DNA from: PALSA-278 sp963760285 | GTDB taxonomy: Bacteria > Acidobacteriota > Terriglobia > Acidiferrales > UBA7541 | DNA: 64,000 nucleotides | Direction: 5' to 3' | NCBI GenBank assembly: GCA_963760285.1 | Contig: CAVXCI010000003.1 | Location: 898,264 to 962,263 of the forward strand | In this document: in pieces, positions 16,763 through 25,694 of the stretch | Numbering within the stretch: position 1 is the stretch's first letter | Layout: each line of letters starts with the position of its first letter | The notes under the pieces: generated by a model | What the model was told of the DNA's origin: nothing | Databases searched by the model: none | The model's input: the letters and a program-made list of their open reading frames with translations, nothing else | Translations under genes and position numbers: made by a program

Positions 16763-17203
16763 TCAATACCAGTGGGTGACCTCGCCCAATTGAATGTTGA
16801 TCACTTCCTCGGCCTGTTCCACGTCGTACCACTTGCCGTAAGTGTTCCAGTGCGGAGCAACCACCTGAACCATGACTTTTCCGCGAGGGATTTCCGGAAC
16901 TTTCACGTGGCCGTCGTCGTCGGTTTTCAAGTCCATCTCCACCAACTTGGCGCTGCCGGGCTTTTCGGGATAACGGACGTATACGCTGGCGTTTCCAACC
17001 GGCTTGTTGTCTTTTCCCCCAGTGACAACGATTTGCAAGCGTGCGGTCCCGGAGTCCTGGTTTTTCTGGTCGTCGCTGGGGGCGTGGCGTGTGGCACAAA
17101 GCGGAGAGGCAACCGCGCTGAACGCCAAGGACGTAACCAACGGGAGAACAATCGCAATTCCCTGCCGCCAGAACCGGGGGCCAACAGTTCGATGCCTACT
17201 CAT
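16763..17203 (-). CDS. secreted carboxypeptidase-regulatory-like (Ig-fold) protein
   Basis: A 146-residue protein: signal peptide (IAIVLPLVTSLAFSAVAS), then a single beta-sandwich with LQIVVTGGKDNKPVGNASVY, KTDDDGHVKVPEIPRGKVMV and QAEEVINIQLGEV. This is the carboxypeptidase-D regulatory-like fold common in acidobacterial secreted proteins. No enzyme domain is attached. The ATG at 17203 was preferred to 17227 because the signal peptide begins there. Role unknown. Confidence 0.65.
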   Translation of the reverse strand: MSRHRTVGPRFWRQGIAIVLPLVTSLAFSAVASPLCATRHAPSDDQKNQDSGTARLQIVVTGGKDNKPVGNASVYVRYPEKPGSAKLVEMDLKTDDDGHVKVPEIPRGKVMVQVVAPHWNTYGKWYDVEQAEEVINIQLGEVTHWY

Positions 17204-17285
17204 AGAGAAATCGCCTCTTGTGTGCATCCCATGCCGCGAGCCCTAGGGTTGCTTTAGTCCGGCATTGGATAGGATGATATGCACC

Positions 17286-17840
17286 ATGCCAGATGCAGTC
17301 AACCAGCTCCTGGCACGGGCCACTCAAGCTCGACGAGAGAACCGTCCCGCCGATGCCAAGAGGGATCTGACGGAGGCCGTGGAGATCTGCCGCCGATCTA
17401 ACGTCCCATCGCAACTGGCGATTGCTCTAGCCGATCTGGGCCAAATTGAGCGGGACCTGCATCACAGCGATGCCGCGCTGCAGCACTATGAGGAGGCCGT
17501 CGCCATCTGGCGGGCGGAGGGCGATCCGCTGAAGCTGGCTCATACCGTCCGGCACGTGGGCGATATCCAACGCAGTGAAGGGCGCATGGAACTGGCGGAA
17601 CCCTGCTACCGCGAAGCTCTCAATCTATATCGCGGTAATGAGCAAACTCCGCCGCTCGACCTGGCGAATGCCATTCGTGGCATGGCGCTGCTCAAGGAGG
17701 GCGTTGGCGAGGGTGAGCAAGCGAGGCCGCTCTGGACAGAAGCGCGGGATCTTTATGCGACCGTCGGCGTGAAAGAGGGCGTCGCTGAATGCAACCGCCG
17801 ACTCGCCCTTCCAGATTCCCCTGATACCCCAAAGTCGTAG
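17286..17840 (+). CDS. tetratricopeptide-repeat protein
   Basis: A 184-residue soluble protein made of about four TPR-like helical pairs: NRPADAKRDLTEAVEICRRS, HHSDAALQHYEEAVAIWRAE, GRMELAEPCYREALNLYR and GEGEQARPLWTEARDLYATV. These scaffold protein contacts; there is no catalytic domain or leader. ATG 17286 with AGGATGAT upstream was chosen among several close starts. It is divergent from the preceding gene; partner unknown. Confidence 0.75.
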   Translation: MPDAVNQLLARATQARRENRPADAKRDLTEAVEICRRSNVPSQLAIALADLGQIERDLHHSDAALQHYEEAVAIWRAEGDPLKLAHTVRHVGDIQRSEGRMELAEPCYREALNLYRGNEQTPPLDLANAIRGMALLKEGVGEGEQARPLWTEARDLYATVGVKEGVAECNRRLALPDSPDTPKS

Positions 17841-18003
17841 CTCCATTTCCGCGGCGGCACGCCCCCTATCCCATAATTTGACCGCTCGAGGAGGCTGCGC
17901 TACCTTCAATTGGCAAGACAGACCAGCCGGAAGATGGCATCTGCCCCACCGGTTTGCAAGGGTTCGCCCTTGGCCAACGCACTAGAGCCACTTCGGAGGA
18001 ATT

Positions 18004-19143
18004 ATGGGATTTTCAACAGATGCCATTCACGTGGGGCAGGAGCCTGATCCGGCCACGGGCGCAATTGTGGCACCGATTTACCAAACGTCCACCTATGTGG
18101 CCAAGGCGCTGGGCGAGAACTCCGGCTACGACTACGCGCGGACCAATCATCCCAACCGCAAGGCGCTGGAACGGACGCTGGCCAAGCTGGAGGGAGGGAG
18201 CGCGGCATACGCGTTTTCGTCGGGGATGGCGGGGATTGACGCGGTGTTTCGTCTGCTGCGTCCGGGAGACCACACAATTCTGTCCGAGGCTGTATATGGC
18301 GGAGTGTTTCGCCTGACCACGCTGCTGCTAAGGGATTTCGGGCTGGAGTTTAGCTACGTGGATACATCGCGCGTCGCCAACGTTGAAAAGGCGCTGCGGC
18401 CGAACACCCGGATGGTCTATGTGGAGACGCCCACGAACCCCACGATGATTGTCACCGATCTGGCGGCCGTTGGAGAGCTGGCGCGGAAACGGAACCTAAC
18501 CTTCGTGGTGGACAACACCTTCCTCAGTCCTTATTTCCAGCAGCCGATTGCTTTGGGGGCGCACATCGTGGTGCATTCGATGACCAAGTACCTGAACGGC
18601 CACAGCGACTGCACCGGCGGCGCGGTGGTCCTGACGAGGACGGCGGACGCGGAGAAAATTTATTTCGTGCAACGCTCGGCGGGAGCGGGGCTGGCGCCCA
18701 TGGACTGTTTCCTGGTTTCGCGGGGAATTAAGACGCTGGCGGTTCGCATGGAGCGGCATGACTCCAACGGCATGGCCGTGGCGCGGTTCCTGGAAAAGCA
18801 TCCCAAGGTGAAGCAGGTGATTTATCCGGGGCTGGCATCGCATCCGCAGCATGAAGTCGCCAAGCGACAGCAACGCGGATTCGGCGGAATGCTTTCCTTC
18901 GACCTGGGATCACTGGAAGCGGCGCGCAACCTGCTGAATCACGTGCGGTTGTGCTCGCTGGCGGAGAGCCTGGGGGGAGTGGAAACACTGATTTCGCATC
19001 CCGCAATGATGACCCACGCCTCCATGCCGGCGGAGGTGCGGCAGCAGATCGGAATTACCGACGGGTTGGTGCGGCTGTCCGTGGGAATCGAGGACGTGGA
19101 AGATTTGACCGCAGACCTGGATCAGGCGCTGGCGCACGTGTAG
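18004..19143 (+). CDS. Cys/Met trans-sulfuration PLP enzyme (cystathionine gamma-synthase / beta- or gamma-lyase type)
   Basis: A 379-residue fold-type I PLP enzyme. The cofactor lysine is Lys195 in VHSMTKYLNGHSD. Also present are the phosphate-binding YAFSSGMAGID, the Asp in TFVVDNTF and the C-terminal SLGGVETLISHPAMMTH that marks this family. It makes or breaks cystathionine in methionine and cysteine metabolism; sequence alone cannot separate synthase from lyase. A GGAGGAATT site precedes the ATG. No riboswitch was found in the 160-base leader. Confidence 0.88.
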   Translation: MGFSTDAIHVGQEPDPATGAIVAPIYQTSTYVAKALGENSGYDYARTNHPNRKALERTLAKLEGGSAAYAFSSGMAGIDAVFRLLRPGDHTILSEAVYGGVFRLTTLLLRDFGLEFSYVDTSRVANVEKALRPNTRMVYVETPTNPTMIVTDLAAVGELARKRNLTFVVDNTFLSPYFQQPIALGAHIVVHSMTKYLNGHSDCTGGAVVLTRTADAEKIYFVQRSAGAGLAPMDCFLVSRGIKTLAVRMERHDSNGMAVARFLEKHPKVKQVIYPGLASHPQHEVAKRQQRGFGGMLSFDLGSLEAARNLLNHVRLCSLAESLGGVETLISHPAMMTHASMPAEVRQQIGITDGLVRLSVGIEDVEDLTADLDQALAHV

Positions 19144-19194
19144 TTTCCGAAAGAAATTCAAAGACAACCAATTATAGAGAGGGCGTCCTGCGCG

Positions 19195-19605
19195 TCATTC
19201 CTCAGATTGTGCGCTAGCGGGTACCCGTCTGGCGGCGTTGGCGGCGGCTTTGGCGCGGCGTCGAATTCTTCCTGTGCTCGCTCGGGGGGTAAGGGAATCG
19301 GCAAGCCACGCAATGTATCCGGCCGAGCCGTGAGCGATGGGCAGTGCGAGAATTTCAGGCACATCGTAGCTGTGAAGCGCGCGGACGCGGCGCTCCAAAG
19401 CAGGCAAATGGCGGCGGGAAGTTTTCACCAGAAGCAGGAATTCGCGGGCGGTCTCGATTTTCCCCTTCCAACGATAAATTGATTCGACTGGCGTACTGAG
19501 GATGTTTACGCAGGCGGCCAGTTTTTCGCTGATCAGAATCCGGGCGATGCGCCGGGCTTCGCGGCGGCTGCAGCAGGTGACGAGGACGATATGCTTGTCC
19601 GTCAT
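19195..19605 (-). CDS. cutA: CutA1-like divalent-cation tolerance protein
   Basis: A 136-residue protein with the CutA fold signatures VLVTCCSRREARRIARIL, EKLAACVNIL, SIYRWKGKIE and a DVPEILALPI-x-HGSAGYIAWL ending. CutA forms very stable trimers linked to copper and other metal tolerance. It has a basic C-terminal extension of about 30 residues not usual in the family. The ATG at 19605 gives the standard N-terminus. It is antiparallel to the phosphoglucomutase gene. Confidence 0.88.
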   Translation of the reverse strand: MTDKHIVLVTCCSRREARRIARILISEKLAACVNILSTPVESIYRWKGKIETAREFLLLVKTSRRHLPALERRVRALHSYDVPEILALPIAHGSAGYIAWLADSLTPRASTGRIRRRAKAAANAARRVPASAQSEE

Positions 19606-19684
19606 TGGCTTAATAAGCTCAGGATTCAAAATCCGCGCAGTTTGTGAACGCCGGCGCGCGCGGACCACGATACAATACCGGCCT

Positions 19685-21098
19685 GTGAGCGGCAATGCGA
19701 TACATTTCGGCACGTCCGGATGGCGGGCGGTGATTGGCGACGGATTTACCTTCGGAGGAGTGCGCGTCGCCAGCGGGGCCATTGCCGGACATCTGAAAAA
19801 ACGAAAAAAACGGCCGCACGTGCTGGTGGGATACGACCGGCGTTTTCTTTCGCCGGAGTTTGCCCTGGCGGCGGCGCGCGTGCTGCACGCTGAAGAGTGC
19901 AAAGTTTTGCTGAGCGACGCCGCGGTTCCCACACCGGCGCTGGCGTTTGAAATACGGCGGGCCGGCGCGGACGGCGCCATCAACATCACCGCCAGCCACA
20001 ATCCCGCGGATTATAACGGCCTGAAATTTTCCGGCGCGGATGGCGGACCGGCACTGCCGGAAGTTACAAGCGATCTGGAACAACGTGCGGCCGCGATGGG
20101 CGCGAAAGCAGGGGAAGATTCCGGCGAGCACGATGCCGGCAACGGTCAGCCCTTCAATCCACGCGAGGACTATTTCCGGCAACTGGAGCGGCTCGTGCGG
20201 TTCGATGTGATTGGCAAGAGCGGCGCGAAGTTCGTCTGCGACGCGCTGCACGGCTGCGGGGCCGGTTATCTGGATGAAATTCTGCGGCGGCACGGCGTGG
20301 AAGTGAAGCCGATCCGCATGGAGCGCGACGTGCTGTTCGACGGCACGGCGCCCGACCCATCGGAGGAGAACACTGCTCCGCTGCGCGAAGCGGTGAAATC
20401 GCACGGTATGGCGGCGGGACTGGCAACGGATGGCGACGCGGATCGCTTTGGAATTGTGGACAGCGACGGCTCGTATGTATCGCCCAACTACATTCTGGCG
20501 CTGGTGTTCGACTACTTGATTCAAACGCGCGAAAGCAAGGGCGGCGCGGCACGGAGCGTGGCCACCACGCATCTGGTTGACGCGGTGGCGCGGCTGTGGG
20601 GGCGGCAGGTGTATCAAACGCCGGTGGGATTCAAATATATCGGCGCACAGCTGTTGGAAGACAACATTCTGCTGGGCGGAGAGGAAAGTTCGGGGATGAC
20701 CATCGAAGGGCACGTGCCGGAGAAAGACGGAATTCTGGCGTGCCTGCTGGTGGCGGAGATGATTGTGGCGCGGGGAACATCGCTGGGTGAACAATTGCGC
20801 GATCTTTTTCGGCGGGTAGGCGCGGAATACTGGCCCGTGCGGTTGAACATTCCGCTGCCGGAAAGCGCGATTGAGGTCACGCACAAACGGCTGGGCCGGG
20901 AGTTCCAGGAATTCGACGGACGTCGCGTGACGCACACCGACCGGACGGATGGGTTGCAACTGACGTTTGATGACGGGGCGTGGATTTTGATGCGGCCCTC
21001 GGGGACGGAGCCGCTGGTGCGGGTTTACGCCGAAGCAGGAACGGAAGCGGAGGCGCGACGGCCTGGCCGCCAGCGCAAGAAAATGGGTGACGCAATGA
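19685..21098 (+). CDS. phosphoglucomutase/phosphomannomutase (one-base shift near its end)
   Basis: About 470 residues. It interconverts hexose 1- and 6-phosphates. Seen are IHFGTSGWRAVIGDGFT, the phosphoserine loop INITASHNPADYNG, the metal loop ATDGDADRFG, the sugar loop GGEESSG and the phosphate site MRPSGTEPLVRVYAE. GTG 19685 starts exactly at the family N-terminus. As sequenced, the frame does not stop but runs into ftsB. Removing one base near 21059-21063 restores RRLAASARKWVTQ and a TGA at 21096-21098 overlapping the ftsB ATG, so the apparent fusion is most likely an indel. Confidence 0.85.
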
Positions 21099-21466
21099 AA
21101 ACACAATTCTCGGCGGGACAGTGGTTACGAGAACATTCCAGCGGACTGCTGGTGGTGGCGTGCTCGTTCCTGCTGCTGCAGGACGTCTTTGGCGCGCACG
21201 GATTGATGGCCATGCAGAGGTCGCGGCGGGAGGCGGCTCACGTGCGACAGGAAATCAAACAACTGGACGACGAAAACCGCGAATTGGAAACCCACATCCA
21301 CGCTCTGAAAAGCGATCCGGGCACCATCGAGTGCATTGCCCGCGAACAGATGGGGCTGGCGCGCCCGGGAGAAAATGTATTCAAGCTTCCGCAAACCGGA
21401 AAGCCGGACGACAACAGCGATCCCTGCCTGGAATCCAGCACGCCAGTGCCTGTTAGCCAGCACTGA
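21095..21466 (+). CDS. FtsB/DivIC-like septum formation initiator
   Basis: A 123-residue bitopic membrane protein: short N-terminal cytoplasmic part, one transmembrane segment (SGLLVVACSFLLLQDVFG), then a coiled coil (REAAHVRQEIKQLDDENREL) and the conserved patch DPGTIECIAREQMGLARPGE. It belongs to the FtsB/FtsL/FtsQ divisome complex. It starts at ATG 21095 and probably overlaps the phosphoglucomutase stop. The C-terminal tail is Pro/Ser-rich. Confidence 0.85.
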   Translation: MKTQFSAGQWLREHSSGLLVVACSFLLLQDVFGAHGLMAMQRSRREAAHVRQEIKQLDDENRELETHIHALKSDPGTIECIAREQMGLARPGENVFKLPQTGKPDDNSDPCLESSTPVPVSQH

Positions 21467-21510
21467 CAGCGACACAGATAACATCCAAACAATTAAATCC
21501 GCGTATCTGA

Positions 21511-22623
21511 TCAGGACTGCGGGGCGGGTGCGGGCGGACGTCGGAAGCGGGACTCCCCCAAAGCGCGTAGCCGCGGCCAGTTGGTGCGCGCCAGCGAAAG
21601 CACCAGCATGGCCAGGAAAATAATGAGCAAGCCGAGCGAGGCCATGGGAATGGTCTGCGAGCGCTTGGTGAGAATGGAAAAGCGGCCGTAGACGAATTCG
21701 ATATGCACCCAGTAGACCAGCAGTGAAGTCTGGCCAAGCTGGACAATGGGGCTGAATCCCACCTGCCCCAGTCCCCAACGACACCAAACATAGACCACCC
21801 AGAGAATCATCAGCAGAACGCCCACACGGACCATAAAGAAATTGGGACTGGTGTGCCAAAAATCGTAAACGGAGTAGAGCTGCAATGGTCGCGCGTCCAA
21901 CCACAGACCCAATCTGTAAAATGCCGCGCCGACGACGCCGAAGAAAAGAGTGGTGAGCGCAACATTTTCGGTAGCCCATTTGCTGAACAACAGAAACCCC
22001 ACGGCCAGGCCGGCGAAGGCGAAGGCTGTCCACGGAAAGATTGGAAACAGCCAGGGCTGTGGCTGGGCGTAAGTGTGGACGCCATTGATATAGGATTCGA
22101 GGAACCAGGGAAGAAAACGCGGACGCCAGGTGGTCCACAACGGCGGAGTGGCCAGAGCGATGGCAGCGGAAACAGCGGCGGCCCATATCACGCTGGCGGT
22201 TCGGGTGTGCGAGAAACGGCAGACCACGCCCATCAGCATTATCGAAACGCCAATAGTATTGAGGATGTCCACACGGAGGAGGTCGGTCCAGGGCGCCCCA
22301 GGCCAGCCGAGGACGAACTCCTGCAAACGGAAGAGCAAACCCAAGCCGAAAATTTCCGCGCCACGGCGAATGGTGGTTGCGGCGATGGTATTCGCGGAAG
22401 TCCCGCGCTGGCGGAGTTTGTCGGTGACCAGACCGAAGGAAACACCCGCCAGAAAAAGGAAGAGCGGAGCGGGCAGCGTACCGAGAAGCTGGGACCACTT
22501 CATGAACTGCGTCTCGCGGGCGGCGCCACCTAGCCAGGAATCGTAGCAATGCGTCTGGAACATCAGAACGCAAGCCAGCCCGCGCATCCAATCGATGTAT
22601 GCCAACCGTCCGGTTTTGGGCAT
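21511..22623 (-). CDS. DUF1624/heparan-alpha-glucosaminide N-acetyltransferase-like membrane protein
   Basis: A 370-residue protein with about ten membrane segments. It opens with RLAYIDWMRGLACVLMFQTH, the motif of this acyltransferase superfamily, with the membrane-face histidine in MFQTHCYD, and later has TSLLVYWVHIEFVYGR. The family transfers acyl groups across the membrane to amino sugars or other acceptors. The ATG at 22623 gives a normal N-terminus; the codons upstream are cysteine-rich and unlike protein. It is convergent with ftsB. Confidence 0.75.
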   Translation of the reverse strand: MPKTGRLAYIDWMRGLACVLMFQTHCYDSWLGGAARETQFMKWSQLLGTLPAPLFLFLAGVSFGLVTDKLRQRGTSANTIAATTIRRGAEIFGLGLLFRLQEFVLGWPGAPWTDLLRVDILNTIGVSIMLMGVVCRFSHTRTASVIWAAAVSAAIALATPPLWTTWRPRFLPWFLESYINGVHTYAQPQPWLFPIFPWTAFAFAGLAVGFLLFSKWATENVALTTLFFGVVGAAFYRLGLWLDARPLQLYSVYDFWHTSPNFFMVRVGVLLMILWVVYVWCRWGLGQVGFSPIVQLGQTSLLVYWVHIEFVYGRFSILTKRSQTIPMASLGLLIIFLAMLVLSLARTNWPRLRALGESRFRRPPAPAPQS

Positions 22624-22892
22624 CGCATTCTGCGCGGATTTTCGCGCAAACGCGGCATAGCATGGCGGAGCGCCGCAGGGAATGCAAGAGCAATGGCGGC
22701 ATTGCAACGATCACCGGTCGGTATGCGCTCAATCCGCCGCGGCATCCACTGACACCCTCCCTCCGCTGAGACAGGCCGCAACTTCGTGGCCAACAGGCGG
22801 GTTTATAAGATTGCCGGAACACTTAATCGCAGATTCGCAGGCCCAGGGAATCAGGGCAGGCGATATGCGAATTTAGGCTGGAAGGAGTATGG

Positions 22893-24251
22893 ATGTCTGA
22901 AAATGATATCGGCCCCGAGAAAGTGGTGAACCAAGGAAACGAGAAAATTTCACTGAGGCAGTGGTCCGGCAAGCCGCCCATGGTGTGGATCGGGGCGATA
23001 TTTTTTCTCTTGGTGGCGGCGAGCTGTGGCGGAGGTGGAACCTCGGGACCTTCGGGACCTCCGTCATACGACAGCCTGGGGGACATCACCACGCTGGCGC
23101 AATTTCCCTGCCCGGCCGGCGGCATGGCAAATTCGACCTGTTTTGAAGCGACTATCACGAATTGCACGGGATATGATGCCCCACCGAACGGGTTTGTAGC
23201 GCAAATTAAGGTGAACGCCCCGCCGAGCCCCGTGGGCGCGGTCTTTTTCACCACGGGTGGCTGGAGCAATGTCTATTATGACTACAGCAGCGCGTTCATG
23301 ACCGAGGATCCAGCCCAGGCGGAAGATCCCCAGGACCCGCTGATTACCTGCCCGGTGCAGTCACAGAATCCGACGGTGTGGAATTGCGGACTGCAAGCCG
23401 TGCAGACGGTTTACAACGCGGGATATGTAACCATTCAGACCAATTTTACGGACCCTTCCGGCGGAAATGATACGCGGTTCGGCATCAGCACTGGCCCTTC
23501 AAATTATGGCGCGCGGCAGACTTCGTGCCGCTACACAACGTTGGTGAATGCGTTCTACAGCCAAATCATGGGGGGCGCGACCGGATTTCCTCATCCTGTA
23601 TGCGCCACTGGTAACAGCCACGGGTCCGGTATCATTGGATACGCCATCACACAATATGGAATGGGACGCGGGCCGGGGAATCCTCCCACGAGCAACCCTA
23701 ATCTGCTGGAATTCACCATGGTCCAGCCGACGGGAGGACCGACCGCCTCGCGCGGAGATCTGGCTTGCAACCCTAATCCAAACCCCGTAGCGGTGAGTTG
23801 CGACAACAATATCTCCCCGCCCATTTCCGTTTCGCCGGGATTGAATTTGCAGGAGGCGGAATATTACATTGACCCCAGCGCGGACGGCGATTGCGATTTC
23901 ACTGGACCGAACTGCACGGGTACGCCGGTGCCGCACGGACCTCAGGACATTTGCGGATGGACCCTGGAGGGGAATTACAACCCTCCGCCCAACAAGCAGT
24001 TTATTCACGGCAGCATCCTCTCGGATGATTTCCCGAATCCCAGCTACAGCATCCCAGTGAACATCATGTGGGGACAACTGGACACCAGCTACGCAGTGGC
24101 GGAGGGACAGCTATTTCTAAGCGCGACCTCGTCGTCGCAGGGAATCTATTGCAGCATTGTGCCCAACGCGCCGCATGAGATTCCACAGACCTACGTGGGC
24201 GCGATGGCCATTGCCAACGGGCTGATCCCGCCCACGGGGAAATGCCAGTAG
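22893..24251 (+). CDS. predicted lipoprotein with alpha/beta-hydrolase-like motif
   Basis: A 452-residue protein with an N-terminal hydrophobic segment ending in the lipobox-like LLVAASCGGGG. The body is Pro/Gly/Asn-rich with many Cys pairs, consistent with secretion. CATGNSHGSGIIGYA has the G-x-S-x-G elbow of serine hydrolases; an Asp in GQLDTSYAV and a His in PNAPHEIPQ follow in the right order for a triad. About 30 residues precede the hydrophobic segment, longer than usual for a lipoprotein leader, so a later start is possible. Substrate unknown. Confidence 0.6.
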   Translation: MSENDIGPEKVVNQGNEKISLRQWSGKPPMVWIGAIFFLLVAASCGGGGTSGPSGPPSYDSLGDITTLAQFPCPAGGMANSTCFEATITNCTGYDAPPNGFVAQIKVNAPPSPVGAVFFTTGGWSNVYYDYSSAFMTEDPAQAEDPQDPLITCPVQSQNPTVWNCGLQAVQTVYNAGYVTIQTNFTDPSGGNDTRFGISTGPSNYGARQTSCRYTTLVNAFYSQIMGGATGFPHPVCATGNSHGSGIIGYAITQYGMGRGPGNPPTSNPNLLEFTMVQPTGGPTASRGDLACNPNPNPVAVSCDNNISPPISVSPGLNLQEAEYYIDPSADGDCDFTGPNCTGTPVPHGPQDICGWTLEGNYNPPPNKQFIHGSILSDDFPNPSYSIPVNIMWGQLDTSYAVAEGQLFLSATSSSQGIYCSIVPNAPHEIPQTYVGAMAIANGLIPPTGKCQ

Positions 24252-24289
24252 CCCCGGCGCCGCAGAGCTCCCTTCGCTTGTTTTGCAGA

Positions 24290-24883
24290 TCATTCCGCGT
24301 ATCTTGGGTGGCGTGCTGGAGCGCGTCGCGCGCTTTCGCGGGTCAGTCGGCGCAACCAACCCAGTTCCGTGCGGAACTGTTCGATTACCAGACTGACCAT
24401 CCAGACGGCCTCGTGATAGGGGTGTCCAACTTCCTTTCTAATGGCGCGGAGAGTGGCGGCTTCGTGGTCCAGTTCTCTTTCGAGAAAATTTCGGCGGCGA
24501 AGAAGCTGCACGCGGAATGCGCGCGGATGCGCCTGCCAGGAGAGAGCGAGCCAGGTAAGAAATGGCGGGCGCTCACGATGCGCGGTCCATTCGCTGGATT
24601 CGAGAGCGCGGGCAAGAGCCGCGCGCCCTCTGGCGCGGACAGCGAAAACACGGCGATCAGGACCTGCAGCGTGGCCTTTCTCTCTTCCGGCGCGAATGAA
24701 GCCCAGGCGCGCGAGTTTGCCCAGCGAGTAATAAACCTGCGGACGGGATATTCCGGCCCAGGCGCGCACTTCGCGGCGCTCAAGCTCGAGATTGGCTTGA
24801 TAGCCGTGCATGGGACGTTCAACGAGCAGACTAAGAAGAACGAGATCGGGCGTGGTGAGGGTGGAGGACTTAGCAGCGGCCAT
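24290..24883 (-). CDS. PadR-family transcriptional regulator
   Basis: A 197-residue protein. The N-terminal winged helix contains LTTPDLVLLSLLVERPMHGY and AWAGISRPQVYYSLGKLARLGF, the classic PadR pattern with the HGY turn and the Y-LxxLxxxG helix; the C-terminal helical half is the dimerisation domain. ATG 24883 lies 14 bases inside the end of the helix-hairpin-helix gene, so both are translated together. PadR proteins usually repress their own operon; a palindrome at 25197-25215 is a candidate operator. Confidence 0.82.
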   Translation of the reverse strand: MAAAKSSTLTTPDLVLLSLLVERPMHGYQANLELERREVRAWAGISRPQVYYSLGKLARLGFIRAGREKGHAAGPDRRVFAVRARGRAALARALESSEWTAHRERPPFLTWLALSWQAHPRAFRVQLLRRRNFLERELDHEAATLRAIRKEVGHPYHEAVWMVSLVIEQFRTELGWLRRLTRESARRAPARHPRYAE

Positions 24884-25154
24884 CTTTAGCCTTTCGCCGG
24901 CGGCTCCAATACCGCCAGTTGCGCTGCGCGGCAGGCAGGCGAGGATTGCGGGCCTGGGCGATGGCGGCGCAGAAGACGTCATAGCAGCAGATGTCCTGAT
25001 GCTGAGGCGCAAGGCGGTAAAGCTTTTCATACAGGGTTTCAGGATTCTGGCGGGCCAGCTGGGACACCGAGCGGATTCCCAGCAGTTCAAAATCACGGAG
25101 CATGGCTGGCCCGATGGAGACGAGGTCCTCGAGGCGGCGTTCCCTGGCAGGCAT
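24870..25154 (-). CDS. helix-hairpin-helix protein, Cdd1 ('pathogenicity locus') family
   Basis: A 94-residue protein starting MPARERRLEDLVSIGPAMLR. It has a helix-hairpin-helix turn (DLVSIGPAMLRDFELLGIRS) and the conserved LYRLAPQHQDICCYDVFCAA stretch of the Cdd1 family, whose function is unknown; the hairpin suggests DNA binding. An AGGAGG site is ideally placed. It is the first gene of a two-gene operon with padR. Confidence 0.8.
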   Translation of the reverse strand: MPARERRLEDLVSIGPAMLRDFELLGIRSVSQLARQNPETLYEKLYRLAPQHQDICCYDVFCAAIAQARNPRLPAAQRNWRYWSRRRKAKDGRC

Positions 25155-25164
25155 AAAAACCTCC

Positions 25165-25193
25165 TTGACGGCTACACTGTGACGCCATATGCT
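25165..25193 (+). promoter_or_regulatory. candidate sigma70 promoter for the VOC gene
   Basis: TTGACG at 25165-25170 and TATGCT at 25188-25193 with a 17-base spacer, about 60 bases upstream of the plus-strand VOC gene. It overlaps the leader of the divergent padR operon, so the two could be controlled together. Confidence 0.4.
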
Positions 25194-25196
25194 CAA

Positions 25197-25215
25197 CTAG
25201 TCTAAACTATACTAG
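25197..25215. promoter_or_regulatory. candidate PadR operator
   Basis: Inverted repeat CTAGT, 9 bases, ACTAG, lying between the divergent padR operon and the VOC gene and just downstream of the candidate TTGACG/TATGCT promoter. PadR proteins usually bind palindromes of this size near their own genes. The binding is inferred from position only. Confidence 0.4.
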
Positions 25216-25251
25216 ATAGCGGTGCAACGACAAAAACAAGGAGAGGTGGCC

Positions 25252-25650
25252 ATGAGCGTGAAGAAGCTTACAGCCGTGTTGATGGTGGAACGAGTGGAAC
25301 CCTGCGTGAAATTCTGGACGGAACGGCTGGGATTCGAGAAGGCCGTGGAAGTGCCGGATGGCGACAGGATCGGGTTCGTCATACTCCGGAAAGGAGACGT
25401 GGAAGTGATGTATCAGACATACCACAGCGTCGAGAAAGATATGCCGCACATGGCGGACATGCTGCGCAAAGGGCCGACCTTCCTGTACATGGAGGTAGAC
25501 AACCTGGAAGACGTGTTGGCGGCGATGAAAGGTGTGGACCTGACGATGCCGGTACGGACGACCTTTTATGGAGCCAAGGAATTCGGGGTGAGGGATCCAG
25601 GCGGGCATTCGTTGACATTTGCACAGATGAACGTAGGTTCAGGGCAGTGA
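25252..25650 (+). CDS. VOC (glyoxalase/bleomycin-resistance-like) superfamily protein
   Basis: A 132-residue protein of the beta-alpha-beta-beta-beta fold: KKLTAVLMVERVEPCVKFWT, ERLGFEKAVEVPDGDRIGFV, then TFLYMEVDNLEDVLAAM and EFGVRDPGGHSLTFAQ. The usual second metal ligand in VOC enzymes would lie in the last block. ATG 25252 follows GGAGAGG. It could be a small-molecule lyase or binding protein; it may be under PadR control, since the two are divergent. Confidence 0.78.
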   Translation: MSVKKLTAVLMVERVEPCVKFWTERLGFEKAVEVPDGDRIGFVILRKGDVEVMYQTYHSVEKDMPHMADMLRKGPTFLYMEVDNLEDVLAAMKGVDLTMPVRTTFYGAKEFGVRDPGGHSLTFAQMNVGSGQ

Positions 25651-25694
25651 AGCGCCGCGCTCTGACGGACCCCCCGCGCGGTGCGTGGCGGGAG

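Noticed and set aside
17841..18003. SAM or other riboswitch before the trans-sulfuration gene
   Set aside because: The 160-base leader shows no SAM-riboswitch-like conserved blocks or terminator hairpin with a T-run.
19685..21466. Genuine phosphoglucomutase-FtsB fusion protein
   Set aside because: The alternative frame gives a natural enzyme C-terminus and a stop overlapping the ftsB start, so a one-base insertion is simpler.
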